Assembly (NCBI GenBank): GCA_002221725.1
Contig: NJFT01000205.1
Coordinates: 1-64,000 of the forward strand
DNA length: 64,000 nt
Direction: 5' to 3'
From: Scedosporium boydii
Taxonomy: Eukaryota; Ascomycota; Sordariomycetes; Microascales; Microascaceae
Shown here: positions 1 through 11,771 of the stretch, in pieces
Numbering within the stretch: position 1 is the first letter of the stretch
How the letters are laid out: every line of letters starts with the position of its first letter
Position numbers and translations under genes: made by a program
Notes under the pieces: model-generated
The model's database searches: none
What the model was told of the DNA's origin: nothing
Seen by the model: the letters and a program-made list of their open reading frames with translations, nothing else

Positions 1-96
1 ATATAGAAAGGTTAATAAGAAGAAGAAGGAATAGAAGAAAATATAGAAATAAATAAATATAAATAAAAAAGAATAAAAATATAAAAGAAAGTAAAA

Positions 97-127
<31 letters not shown>

Positions 128-136
128 GAGAGAGAG
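97..136. repeat. poly-A run followed by a GA dinucleotide tract
   Basis: About 26 consecutive A residues are followed by roughly six GA units. The sequence before it is also A/T-rich. This is a simple low-complexity repeat at the window edge. Confidence 0.9.
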
Positions 137-903
137 CCTTTCCTGAAGGGCACCTGAACAGACCAGTCTGTAGGACAAGCTAAAGCTAACAAAAATACAG
201 GAAGGGAAAGATGGTGATGATTCAAACAAGAATGGCGAAACTGATCTTCATGAGCAGGCGGCTGCATAATAAGTAGTTGTTAATTGATGGACATAATAGT
301 GTATCCCGCTCAGGCGCTATGCCCTTGATTTCCCCTGAGATATACAATGATCTACGCCAAGCGATATCGTGCAACATCAATTGATGTATCAAGGGGGGAA
401 TTTGGCTTGTGGGATTGAGGCTCTAACGCTCTGAGTCTCAACATGCCTGTTAGGAGGTCGTTTTTTCCTTCGGGCGACAAAGCGCACACTTCATATTTGC
501 AGGTGTGTCCTGTTATTACGCGAAAGCGTCAAATTGTCAAATTGTCAGACGAACAGGGGAGAGCACATTGTTAGGAAAGGTCAACTGATAATACGAAATA
601 GTTGGGGCAAGGTCACATATATTCTGTTTCACAATAGTAACATAAGGTAGCTTCTGCGGAAGTCGCGGCCCTTGGCAGTGGATGAGCAGAAGGTTAAGAA
701 GACTTGGTAAAAAATGGTGGCGATTAATGGGGCACTCAATTATAATATACAGCTTTGGAACCAGAACCGCGTTACTTCGTATATAAAGGTATTAATACAG
801 GTTCTACGTCGTCTATGCATTATTCAACGCTGCGACAGGCGTAGACTGAGCTATATTGACAAGATCTCTGGGCTGGATGGAAAGCGAACCTTCAAAGTTG
901 CAG
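137..903. other. no gene seen
   Basis: No frame here shows coding character or a recognisable motif. It lies downstream of the 3' end of the minus-strand GPI-protein gene. One copy of the recurrent 9-mer TACTTCGTA sits at 773-781. Confidence 0.6.
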
Positions 904-1828
904 TCAGATGAAGAGGCCAAGTGCTGCAACCGCGGCGATTCCAGGCCACCACACTGCGATTTTCCAACCCGAGTTTTCGGTGCTGGGTGCACTAGCGCCG
1001 GTCTCTGCGCTCTTCCCTCCAGTGGTACCAGCAGCTGCGGGTTGCGAGTCGCACTGAGTTGAGTCTGCCTCGGGAAGAGGCGTAGCAAGAGCGATGGGAT
1101 GGAACACCAAGTCCGTCGCGTCAATGGGTGCGGACCGGGTTACGAGGCCAGTTCCGAGCTCCTCGTCGTCGGCGCTAAATACGGCAGTGCAGCTTCCTGT
1201 CGTGGCGGAGGGACAGCCGGTAAACGTACAGTCCATGATACTCTTCTGGGGCCTGTATGTCATCCAAGTTGGCTTAACTTGTCGAGCGTGAGACTGGGGG
1301 GAAAGGGTGTGACTTACGGGATACCGGTCTCTTCTTGATAGTCCGTGCTAAATCTGAACGCTGCAGGCCGAGGCGGTTAACATGACAGACCCAATTGATA
1401 TTTTTGATATTTCTTGCTGGCACCGGGGTTCTCCTTACTGCTCCGGCCGATAGTGAGCGTCACGGTAGGACATCCCAGCCTCTCTGTGTCCTTGCACCCG
1501 ATTGCAACGACAGTCTCTTGGTTGGTCTACGACTCATGCAAGATTTAGCAAGCTGCATTCCAAGTTTGAATCATTCCAATGCGGGCATGCTGATACTAAC
1601 AATAGTTTGAATAACAGCCACCTGCTCCGAGTAAAATTCCTCGGCATTCTCGGGGTCTACCATGGGAATCCACATTGGCTACGAGTTGAACGTTAGCAAA
1701 AAACACGGGTCGCGTGATTCGTCGCGTCTGGGAAGTTATACCATTGTGGTTTGCTGGGCAAGCACCACAGGCGCGACCAGTGCGCTGAGGGCCGCAAAAG
1801 CGACAGCGGCGGAATTGTGCATGCGCAT
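904..1828 (-). CDS. secreted GPI-anchored cell-surface protein, five exons
   Basis: I rebuilt five exons on the minus strand: 1742-1828, 1601-1678, 1439-1526, 1318-1360 and 904-1252. Introns of 63-78 bp have GT..AG ends; intron 1 has a GCTAACG branch point. Together they encode about 214 residues. The start is an M-R-M-H N-terminus followed by an Ala/Val-rich signal peptide ending near VVLAQQ. The body has spaced cysteine pairs (AIGC..LGCP, CTFTGCP..TGSC) typical of small fungal cell-wall proteins. The end is a Ser/Thr/Gly-rich stretch and a hydrophobic tail (VWWPGIAAVAALGLFI), the layout of a GPI-attachment signal. The protein is therefore probably secreted and tethered to the plasma membrane or wall. 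Biochemical function is unknown. Exon 4 is only 43 bp, so simple gene finders may miss the 5' half. Confidence 0.75.
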
Positions 1829-2441
1829 TTTTTAAGGTCGAGTTACTCGTCAAGGGGGGTTAGCAAGGCTCGTGGATCGGAGACCAGAAGGAAAAGGATG
1901 TACGAAGTAAGGGGGGAAGAAAAGCGAATTTGATCGAGATTTTTTAGTCAAGGTTGGCGGTGCCACCCCCAGAACCGTTTGGGGAAATTGATGTTAATTT
2001 CCCGCTCCGGGCACCAAATTCGAGGCACAGTCAAATTGTGGTTGGGTTGTGCGACTCCACAGGCCTGGATCAAGGCCTGTCAGCGTGCCAGGAACATCAA
2101 TGGATGGTTCCCGTGGCTGCATTTTTGGTGGCGACGCAACTCCTTCAGCCTGACCTTCCACGCGCGCAATCGGGTGTCCTGTTCGTCCGAACTCTTTGAA
2201 GAAGTTGGGGAACAGGAACATTACCCTACGCAGTATAAAAAATACCACCTCGGACTGCTCTTTGGCCGAGCGCCTCGCAGGCCTAAATAAAACTGCTAAC
2301 GTGTTGACTTGGAACAAAGAAGGCTGAACCAAACTTGACGAGCCCGAGAGTCAAGGCCAGCAGTTTCAATCAAGGCGTGTTCGTCTCCAAAGCAACAGAT
2401 TATATTTATATGTGATACTACTACTATGGGCTGTACTCAAT
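1829..2441. other. intergenic, no gene seen
   Basis: The interval lies between the promoter side of the GPI-protein gene and the 3' end of the permease gene. Open frames here have no coding character. A TACGAAGTA word lies at 1901-1909. Confidence 0.55.
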
Positions 2442-4374
2442 TCAGTGATGGGTAAAGCTTGCCATCAATGGCCCCGAAAAGCGAGTCCTAGCGTATAAGA
2501 ACCAGTTCCCGACAGCGAGCATGAATGCCCCAGAAACGACGACGATTCCGTAATCTAGAGGGGAGAGGGGAGGTCATGTTAGAACTCAACTTGAAAAAAT
2601 GACGTTTTATAGGGCAGATAGACGACATACTCATAGTTGTGGCAGTTGGGTTTTTCATTGCTGGGAAGAGAAAGACCGGTACGGCGATGATCGCAAACAG
2701 GACGGTGACAAGGTTAGCCACCCAGCCCACTACCGACGGGAGCTTGAAAGACCTGTCTTCTGGAAGAACAGCTGCGGAACGTCTGTGGTAGAGCAGGAAC
2801 ACCGTCGGAAGAGCTAAGGTGATTTCTTGGAAGATGACGGTCACGCCGACAATCGAGTTGAAAGCTGAGTGATGGTCATTAGTAGATGGGAGATATATAA
2901 GAGGGAGAGGAGGGGAAAAGAAGTTTACGTACCGAGCGCCGAAAACAAATGCAGGCATCCGATTAAGAACATGATGCTGGCATTAACAAGCAGCGCCCAG
3001 ACCGGTGCATTGAGAGTCTTGTTGACCTTGGTAAGGTACTGACCAAATGCCAAACCTTTATCACGAGAAAGACTCCACGTCATCATGGAGGCTACTTGAG
3101 TACATGCAATCGTGCCAACAGGTAGCAGGAAGATGCAGATACTCGTAAAGACTATGGGTACCGACGTGGTTGATGTAGCTTGGGACCAGACTTCGAAGAG
3201 CGGGAACCCGGACGGGCTTCCCAAGACAGCGTCGAAGTCTGAGATGCAGTAGAGCATCGCCAAGATAAACACAATCGACGTCACGAAGGATATCGTCAGC
3301 GCTGCCAAAATAGTACGTGGGACAACCTTCCGGGCGTCTTTGACTTCTTCCACCAGGTGTATGGCACCGTCAATCGGGCAGAAAGCCACAACGGGAGCGG
3401 TCAGGGCAATGAGGAATTGCATCCCGGCGGGCCAGCCGGAGACCTCAGTGTACGCGGTCCAAACAACCTTGGAGTCTTGCTTGGTCTTTTGCATGGCCAG
3501 CGTGGTGACGGTAAACGCTAAGAAAGCCGAAACGCTCAAGAGGACTTTGAAAGCAAACAAGGTTAGTCATTCTAATACTCAAACAAGGTTCCAGGAAACT
3601 TTGTACATACAACCGAACGAGTAGTATTTCGGTAGGAGCTTCTTGCCGAAGATGTTGACAGTGATGCTCAAGAGGACGTTGGCTTGGTAGATCAAGAAAG
3701 ACTGCCAGCCCTTCGGTTCGAAAGTCGGATCGGAGTTCATGATCAAAGCGTAGACGCACAACATGACAGCGCTGGCACTGGAGGAGCTCATTGCGATCCA
3801 CGAGAGCCAGTTCACGAAACCGCAAAAGTAACTCTAGCAAAACGATATCGATATTAGCAACAACTGATAAGGATAGGCGGATCGTTGCCTCTTGACTTAC
3901 CGCAGCCTTGTTGATAGACTTGGGAGCCATCATGAAGGTCCAATGATATTGACCACCAGTGGTAGGGTAAACCGAGACCAACTCGGCCAAGGTCAGGGCA
4001 ATGCAAATGTAGATCACAGTCGTCACCAAAAGGCCCCAGACGCTGTTCATCGGGCCATAGGAGAGGGAAATGGCCAGGGTTGCTGCAATGACGAGCCAGC
4101 TGTTGTTGACGTTGAATCCTGCGGCTAGGATACTCAACCAGCCCATGTTCTTCCTGAACGGGGCTGGCTCATCCAGCTGGACCATCCAAGAATCCACCTT
4201 TTCCTCGGATTTATTCGGCTCCATTGCATCTGGAAATACTCGACTGTTCGAGCTCTTGTTCGTAACTGCCGTGTCGTTAATTTCTTGCGGACGGATGAGC
4301 TGAGTCACATCCGTGTACTTACAAGACTTTCCCCCGACGTCGCTTTCGTGGCTTCCTTTCGGTTTGTCCTCCAT
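2442..4374 (-). CDS. APC-superfamily amino-acid/GABA/choline-type permease
   Basis: The protein is an integral membrane transporter of the amino acid-polyamine-organocation superfamily, probably at the plasma membrane. A hydrophilic N-tail of about 75 residues leads into the conserved entry helix (NMGWLSILAAGFNVNNSW). Later segments include SVYPTTGGQYHWTFMMAP, where the PTTGGQYHW motif is characteristic of fungal GABA/choline permeases, and VAFCPIDGAIHLVEEVKDA, the conserved loop. The C-terminal helices follow NPTATTM. I inferred introns near 3833-3900, 3552-3617, 2866-2932 and 2573-2650; the last joins ..TATTM to NYGIVVVSGAFMLAVG and places the stop at 2442. Total length is about 520 residues, normal for the family. 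The substrate cannot be read from sequence. It lies next to the metabolic cluster, but membership is uncertain. Confidence 0.88.
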
Positions 4375-5069
4375 GGTAGCGAGTCAATTACAATTGAAGG
4401 GAGAGTGACACCTTGAGAGAAGCACGAAAATATAAGGCTGGCTCTCGGAGGAGATGGGGCCAATTCAAGTAGTCTCGAGACTTCAATGCGGACGAGCATG
4501 TTCTGATTCTAGACCCATGGTGATATGAAGCTATTATATTGGCTAGACTTGTGATAGGAATCCGGTCCCGACCCAGGGACATGGACATGGATGGACATTG
4601 ATGGCTGAGCTTTAGCTCCTGCTGTGTTGTGCGGGGGTCGGAAAGCCGCATTTTAGTTTCCGGGGTTTGTGCTCGGGCGGTTGCTAGTTGACCGATACAA
4701 AAAGGTGGCTAGGGGAGATGGAGGGTCAATTGCGGGTTCCACGCCCCCTATCAGTGAATGATATCAATGGGATCTCCGTCCCTATCAATTCATCAAAGGA
4801 ACGGCCTTGGCTGGCTTCCGACCGGGAACTCGATCCAACGGATTACTGCCCGGCCCTCGATTGAAATACAGTTCCGGGGCAAACCAGGCCGGTGAGTCTA
4901 ACCTGAGTAAAGGGGACTGAGACTTCAATGGCTGTTTGGAAATTATGACTGGCAATTTATTCAAGGTATCTCGGGCAAGACACAGGAGGAAGCAGATCAA
5001 ATGAGTGTCCGCTAACAGATTTCAACTAGAATTAATAGCATACAAGTAGGCATCAACAATCTCTCCCCA
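4375..5069. other. intergenic region upstream of the permease
   Basis: This contains the permease promoter and the 3' flank of the cupin gene. No coding frame is convincing. Confidence 0.55.
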
Positions 5070-5726
5070 TCAAATTGACTTCTTCACGCGGTAATACTCA
5101 GCATAACTTGGCTGGTACCCTAAAACATATCTCCCAAACAATCCCATCCCCTGTAGAAAGACTCTACTGGTTGCTACTCCCAACCATTTCGGAAATATTG
5201 GCAAACCCAGCGGCGTATCACTATCCTTCAGAAACACCATGAGTTGGAAAAGACTCGGCGCCTGGCCGGCTTTCCTACAATCATCCAAATACCCAAAGAA
5301 ATTCCTGAAAAACCGCTCCTCACCCTCGACGTCTTCGGGCGTGAGCGAGACGTCAATAACAAGCGGCTCTGTTGAAGAGGCGTTGTTGATGGTGTGATAG
5401 GTATTAGGTGGGATGGAGGCCGTCTTGAGGCCATTTGCGTCATCCGCCGAGAGGGTCTTCCAGGGCTTGGCTGCCGTGTCTTTGAAAAGGTGGCAGGATC
5501 CCGAAACTATGCGGAAATGCTCGGTCTGGTAGATGTGGAAGTGGAACGGCGGGACCATGATGGAAGGCTTTTTCGTGTCCCAAGGCGGGTGCATGTTTCT
5601 GAGGAGGTAATCTTCTGACGATGACTTGCGGAATTCGAGGGAGGAGGCGCCATCTTCGTAGATGATTAGGGACTCATCTGCACGATGGGTCCTCGGCGGC
5701 AATGGAGCACGACAAAAAGACAGCAT
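5070..5726 (-). CDS. cupin-domain protein (RmlC-like fold)
   Basis: An intron-free 218-residue protein. Residues around 60-80 match cupin motif 1: H-F-H-I-Y-Q-T-E followed six residues later by G. Motif 2 is recognisable as PPNTYHTINN, giving the His/Glu/His metal-ligand set of a metal-binding cupin. The C-terminal third, after the barrel (FFGYLDDCRKAGQAPS, FPKWLGVATS), resembles fungal cupin proteins that sit near secondary-metabolism genes, where they act as oxygenases, isomerases or unassigned accessory enzymes. No signal peptide is seen. It lies about 1.3 kb from the divergently oriented Zn2Cys6 regulator, and a CCGGATTCCGG site lies in the shared interval. A role in the cluster is inference. 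Confidence 0.8.
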   Translation of the reverse strand: MLSFCRAPLPPRTHRADESLIIYEDGASSLEFRKSSSEDYLLRNMHPPWDTKKPSIMVPPFHFHIYQTEHFRIVSGSCHLFKDTAAKPWKTLSADDANGLKTASIPPNTYHTINNASSTEPLVIDVSLTPEDVEGEERFFRNFFGYLDDCRKAGQAPSLFQLMVFLKDSDTPLGLPIFPKWLGVATSRVFLQGMGLFGRYVLGYQPSYAEYYRVKKSI

Positions 5727-7065
5727 TGTTAAACTTTGGCGCGATATTTTGTTCTGATGAAATGAAAAGAGTTATAGACAGATGAGTACTGGCGGTGGGT
5801 ATGGTTGGGTATGGGCGGCTTCAGCCTCTCTTCCACTTCAATTCATCACGATTCGCCTAGTAAATATAAATGCTCAATCGGGAGCTGGATGCCGCTCCCC
5901 TTGACCTCCCTTGTGCTAGTCCTGGTTTAAACGGAAGGCGAATATACAGGTAGAATGAATAAAAATATTGGGATGGCCGATCTGGACCGACCAATCTCGG
6001 ACGCCCGGATTCCGGATTTCCGCCCCACAGCGTTGGGATTGTGTGCTAGGGGCGACGGTGGCAACGCATCCAACCATTTATGGAAACCTTGTTGGCACTA
6101 TTGCCGATATCCGATATCTGGAGTTGAGATAGGACTGCAACGCTCCCTCTCCTATCTCAAGCTGCGTTCCGACTTGGAGGTATTAAAGCTGAAGCTGATA
6201 ACCTGGGCCACGGCTCACCATATCACTGCACCCGAAAAGAGTTTTATCTGCGGTGGGAATAAGCCTCAAGTACCGACGGTCCGGGATGTCAATACCGATT
6301 ATTCGTCCATGGTTGATGGAATGTATTATTATCCCTGGGGGGTCGAAATACTTCTCGAATTGATGCAATTAGGCCAGGCAATCAGCCAGACCTCGTTGTC
6401 CTCAACAATGAAGACAGCAATGGCCTGCCGATTAATAACCGAAAAGCCACAAGGGCACTAATTTATGTCGCTTTGATCCTGTACTTAACGCCGTACTTCG
6501 TAGATACGGCCTTTGTAATGGGAGCACTGCTAACTGCCACATGGTACAAATACTTGACCGATCAGTGGATCAAAGCCATCAATGGGTGCGCATGCCGACA
6601 GTGGATTGTACTGTACCTTTGTACTTTCTTCTCGGTCGTAGATTACAACTACTGAGGTACGAAGTACCTCTGACATCGAATCCAGGGAGACGTCACCTTG
6701 TCCGTATCAGTGCACTGAACTCCCTGATAAGGTTGCGCTACGACCTGCACCCCTGCTTAGTCTCAGTGTATCAGAGCCCTTCGATTGGCTCCCCCGCATT
6801 TTTGGATCCAAACGAGCGAATTAGCTTTGGTTGGTCCTTCCTGCATTGTCCCAAGGAGGTTATCGTGGAGATTGTGACTGGGGGTTGGTGGCGGAGCTTC
6901 AGTTCGCTACTTGTAAGCCGCCGTTGCCACTCGAAATCTCGCGCAGAGTCTCCGTGATGCTTATTCCTTTCATATCTTAAGAATCGTTGTGGTAGCCTTC
7001 TTCATTAATTTTTCCTTAAATATTGTACCGTATTAGACCGACGATATCCCGGCCGCGGATTCAAA
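5727..7065. promoter_or_regulatory. divergent promoter region, cupin / Zn2Cys6 regulator
   Basis: The 1.3-kb interval separates two divergently transcribed genes and has no convincing gene of its own. It carries the CCGGATTCCGG element (6005-6015), a TACTTCGTA word (6494-6502) and the near-palindrome GGTACGAAGTACC (6656-6668). Confidence 0.5.
6005..6015. promoter_or_regulatory. candidate zinc-cluster regulator site CCGGATTCCGG
   Basis: An 11-bp near-palindrome containing inverted CGG/CCG triplets three bases apart, the class of site bound by Zn(II)2Cys6 dimers. The identical word occurs at 18129-18139 upstream of the Baeyer-Villiger gene, and a one-base variant lies at 20940-20950. Confidence 0.45.
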
Positions 7066-9786
7066 ATGTCTACTACGGATCCGGCCTCAGTTCGCCGCGT
7101 GTTACCTGCTGTAAGGAACCCCGTGACTGATGGGATTCTCGATATGGCTTCGCAAATACTGACACATTCCCGCCCCTAGTGTGATCATTGCCATGCAAAG
7201 AAAGTACTGAAAGCCTTTGCCTTACTTTCCTCCTTCCGTAGAATCGATTTAGAGGTTTAACAGACATCCGTCAGACGCGATGCGACCGACAGGATCCTTG
7301 CCGCAACTGCGTGACAGCACAATTAACTTGCTTCCGTCAACGTCCTCGACAAGTACCACAGAACAAGAACACGTACTTCAACCCCCTTCCCCCTCCCCCT
7401 ACCCCCTTCCTTTGTTTCGGGGTCGATGACATTGACCACTGTCAAATCAGGGAGCGCCTTGATGCCGTTCTGGAACGCATGTCCCGGCTGGAAGAGATAA
7501 TTGAAAGGAACTCGACGGGTAATAAAACCGCTTCTCCGCCGGAACGAAGGAGCTCAACCGTTACCACAGTACTTCCCCCAGAAATCAGTCAGGTTGAAGA
7601 CTCGGTGCTTGATGGAACATCTGAATCTGGTCATATCCGCGAAAGCGTGGAGTACACCGGGAAACGAAAGAGGCGAGAACCATCAGCATCGTCTACCGGC
7701 GGGACCGTTGCGGACAATGAAGATGGCCGGCCGACCAGTAGGCCGCGAAAAGACGAAGAATCCGAGGTAGTGGTGGTGGCGGACGAGGAGGGGGAGGGGG
7801 AACCAGAAGAGGGTCAGAGTCCCGAGGATAAGATGTTAGCCAATATTGACCTCAAGAGGTACCTTCGAATCGATCGCCAGAACTGCGATATGGACAGAGA
7901 GCGCCAAAGTGTTATCGAGTCGGCCATACGACTGGCCAAGAGTGTCGCAATGGCCAACACGCAACTGGACTTGAACCGGGACAGCCGGCCCAACTTTTAC
8001 GATCCGTCCATGTATCCGACGGCCGAGTTTTTGCACCTTCTGATGCGAGGTACGTTAGGTGAAGCATGCCCGACATGTTCTTTAAACCGTTTCGTTTATC
8101 TAACTAGTATGGCTCTGTACATGATAGAAGGGTCAAATAACCCTATTCTTTCATACACCCTCGTTCATTTTTCCACCGTATCTCACTCAGTGCTGGAGGA
8201 CATGGCATTCTCACTCATCAACCACACCGTCCACGATCAGAAGCGGATACAGTACCTTATCTGCGTTAATCACGTTGCATACGCCTTTCTCGTGGTCTTT
8301 TCGCCAGGCGCAAGCCCTGCCATGCGTCGAGAGCTGAGGAAATCACGACGAAAATACCAAGACAACATGATGGCGGGGATTGCACACCTCGACACTTCTG
8401 TAAGGCCGGACAGAAGCCTTCTCTATGCCCTTCAGTCTGCGGTATGTCTTTTCACCTTCTATTTGATCTAGAAGATAGATTTGCCAACTAACCCTTCGGA
8501 ATTTAGGCCATGTTGATGCAAGAAACAGGTCGGATGCGGCAATGTTGGCGATTCAACTCCTTAGCATGTCAAGTCGGCGCAGCAGTCTCTCAAAGCCCAC
8601 CAACGAATGACGGCAGCCTGACGACGGAAGATTCCAAGTTATTGCGCATCACTTACATTCGGTCGTACGCTTTTAATTCGGCTCTCTCCGCCAATTTCTA
8701 TCAACCGGCGTGCTCAGCAAGGCTGGAAATCGATCGCTCGGTGCTGAACACTGACCGCCCCGAGGATGCAATGCTGGAGACGCTGCTGTCTTTCGCAGAG
8801 GTCCAAGCGGTCTTGATACAAGAGACGAAGAACTGCGCCAGTCATCAGCAGAAGTACCAGATGAACACGAACCGCGTGGCAAACCTCAAACATCAGATGA
8901 GGAAGATCCGTCTTAAAATCGAAGAGGTATGGGAGAATAGAACCCCGAGGCTCCTGTCCTTTACACTAACGCGATGGGTTGGCGCAGTACCGGTCAGAAT
9001 CCCGATCCGCAACGGATGACTTTCTTCGATTCGAGTGGCTTACAATGGACTTTGTCTTCCATTCCATGATGACATCAATACTTCGCCTCGGTGCTACCGC
9101 GAACGACACTCATGCGCACTATTCATGTCTGGAGAGTGCGCGCAAGTGCCTATCCACCCTCAAGGACCTGCTCGAGGCATGGGATTGTTGCGCGAATCCA
9201 GACCTTTACGCAAGCTCGTTAGCATGGTAAGCGGCAGAGTCCACGAAACTGTTAGAAGACCAGCATTTAATCCGTCCCCATTAGGGTAATCCCGTTGTTC
9301 CCACTGCGACCGTTATATTTCGTGTTCACCAACATCGTCGCAACGTCCGACGACCTTGATCTGAGGACCCTTCAAGACATCGCAAAAGGGTTGTCCAAGA
9401 GAATCGACACGAGCCATTCAGTTTTCCAGATCCACCGACTCTGTGTATCTCTTATTGACCTCTACACGAGATACGCCGATCGGGTCATGTACTCGCCAGA
9501 AATGCAACGTCCGGCTCAGGCTTTCCCGTCCGCCCCTGGCCGAACCGAGGTAACCCAGGACCACGACCCCCGACAGCACAGGCCGATGCCTCCACCGTTC
9601 AATTTCACCTCCCAGCTCGAAAGCGAATTTTTCGATCAGTTTTCCCTGCTGCCTAACACGATAAGCTCCTCCGAGGAACAGTTGAATCCGTTGAATCCGC
9701 TCTCGCCTTGGGATCCGGGATACTTTGAACGGCAGATAGATAGGGACTTGTTTTACATGAACCCTATGTCCAACATCTTTCAATGA
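7066..9786 (+). CDS. Zn(II)2Cys6 fungal-specific transcription factor
   Basis: The start at 7066 gives a 15-codon first exon. It is spliced to a 24-bp microexon (7180-7203) and then to an exon starting at 7275. Together they restore a perfect zinc cluster, with cysteines at residues 16, 19, 26, 32, 35 and 42 (C-x2-C-x6-C-x5-C-x2-C-x6-C). An acidic, Ser-rich linker follows, with many E residues near 7760-7830. The middle-homology/regulatory domain is recognisable from YPTAEFLHLLMRG and MLMQETGRMRQCW. Further introns are inferred at about 8442-8507, 8928-8987 and 9229-9288. An extra intron starting at GTACGT (about 8050) is possible but leaves the frame open either way. It probably regulates the flanking oxidative cluster; targets are inferred from shared promoter motifs. 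Confidence 0.88.
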
Positions 9787-10043
9787 AGCTGACCGAAATC
9801 GCGAAAAGGGAGAAGATCATGATGAGAATGCATTTGTCTAGATGAAGGCAAATTCTCCTCCTAGGCGACGTGGATGTGATATGCTCCAGTGATACGATTA
9901 CAGTTATGTATTTAGGCCTTAGTTCTGGTGCTTGGTCAACAACGAGTAAGACAGCATGTACGAAATTGGTGTCGTTTGTCCAAATAGCGGTGAATTGAGA
10001 ACTTCCATCCTAGGGGTGTTTATGCTGTTATTCATAACTTGGA

Positions 10044-11232
10044 TCAGGCTTGCACATTGAGAAGAGCCTTTCCAACATTCTTCCCCTCAAGAAGCTCCAC
10101 GAGTCCTTCTGCTGCTCGGTCTATGCCATGAGTCTCGCTCAAGACAGGCCGATAACTGCCCTCCGCGATCCATTTCCCCACATCTTCTTGGTGCCTAGCT
10201 CGATAAGCACCGCCCATGTGCTCGTCAAAGACGCTCAGTCCCCTCCAAGTCAGCCGCTTGCCTATGATCATGCTGGTATTCTTGATGCCGTATTGCTTTT
10301 CTGGAGGAATGCTGTATTGAGACGCATAGCCACAGGCCACTGGATTAACAGAGAGGCAGATTAGCATCTAACAGACCAAAAGCATGCTGGGGTGGATTAC
10401 ACTTACCGATCCTGCCCCAGTCTTTCAAACAGGAGATGGCAGCTTCAAGTTGTTGCCCGCCAACATTGTCGTAATAAACTAGGCCACAGAACGTCAGACA
10501 CCCTCGATTCTTAGAAAAACCGATGAAGAGGTCATAGATGCAGTACTCACTGTCGATTCCATCGGGCGCGAGCTGTTTGAGTTGCGACAGAATATCCCCA
10601 CGTTTGTAGTTGAAAGCCCCGTGGAATTTAAAGACGTCGGTCAATAGCCTGAGCTTTTCGTCACTGCCCACGCTTCCAATGACCCTAAGGCCCTCACGTA
10701 ATGCCAATTGTCCAACAACCTGGCCAACAGCACCACTAGCAGCAGAGATGAAAATCGTCTCTCCCTTTTTCGGTTGTCCAATCTCGTAGAGTGCAGAATA
10801 AGCCGTCAGCCCTGGCATGCCCAATGGCCCAAGGAAGTACTTCAAGTCCAAGTTATAAGGATTCAGGATCGGGAAGAATTGAGCAGCCTCGTACGCGCCT
10901 ACGGACACGTATTCTTGGATGAGACCCATCCCGACCACGACGGAGTCTGCAGGGTATTGTGCCATGTCGGATTTCAAAACACGGACTATTATGCCGTTTG
11001 GGATGACGCTGCCGGTTGGTAAAGGTTCGAATCCATCTCTGGCTTCCTCGGGTTTGACCATGCGGTGTCGTAGGTATGGATCGAATGAAGCATGGAGAAC
11101 TTGGCCTGTGAATCCGCCCTTTGGAGGTGGTGATGAGAAATCGAAATCACTCTCTGATATCACCAGGTCCTTTCCAGCGACGGGGATGCCGTCGGGGACT
11201 TGGGCAAAGACAAGAGATCTATTTCGCACCAT
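10044..11232 (-). CDS. NADP-dependent alkenal/ene reductase (medium-chain dehydrogenase, PTGR type)
   Basis: This protein resembles leukotriene B4 dehydrogenase/alkenal double-bond reductases, which reduce alpha,beta-unsaturated ketones or aldehydes with NADPH and lack zinc. Visible family landmarks are FDPYLRHRM near the N-terminus, LGPLGMPGLTAYSALYEIG, and the nucleotide-binding loop AASGAVGQVVGQLA. A later IYYDNVGG follows after splicing. The C-terminal substrate-loop segment contains GKRLTWRGLSVFDEH. Two introns are inferred (about 10480-10551 and 10340-10406), producing a protein of about 345 residues, normal for the family. It is a soluble enzyme. Its upstream region has CCGAATC-type half-sites but no exact copy of the 11-bp cluster motif. 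The substrate is unknown; an enone intermediate fits the neighbouring Baeyer-Villiger and esterase genes. Confidence 0.9.
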
Positions 11233-11771
11233 GATGTTAGTGGGTTTTTGACGATTACCTGGAGAGGAGCCTGAGTGAATGATTTGTTTAATTCGAGGGA
11301 GTAATAATGGAGGTTCCTAAAGAGATCATATACTGCACATTGAACACACAAACTGGACTGGTTCTTCCTGAGCTACGTCGGCTGAGTGAAGGACCCGCCG
11401 AATCCGACTTCCGACTGCGCTTGGGACGAGGGAACCAAGTGTCCCGACGCTGGGACTAACTTCCGAGAAGCCGAGCGTAGGTACACTACTGTTAGCTTAG
11501 TATTCAAATTCCGAATCTCGGAAATTACGTCCGTTCGTCAGCTCTACGTTGCGGCATGTTAGAATGAAGCAAAGGGAAGGCAGCTATATTCGATCATGGG
11601 GTTTCCAATCCACCCATGGCAATATCAGCTAGTAAGAGCGACAATATCATCAACAATGCCCATTCTCTTTAGTTTAATCTACTGTATTTCTTTCTATTGA
11701 AGCCAGATTTCTTGATAAATACAGGCTTGAAAGGTCTAACTTCTCCTTCAGTCTGTCCATTGCTCGCATCT
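11233..11771. promoter_or_regulatory. promoter region of the ene reductase
   Basis: The sequence near 11388-11530 is rich in CCGA/TCGG half-sites, including the inverted repeat TTCCGA-N3-TCGGAA around 11508-11522. No gene is seen. Confidence 0.4.

Noticed and set aside
5955..6461. 168-codon plus-strand open frame between the cupin and regulator genes
   Set aside because: There is no family similarity, its composition is unlike the neighbours, and it overlaps a regulatory-looking promoter region.
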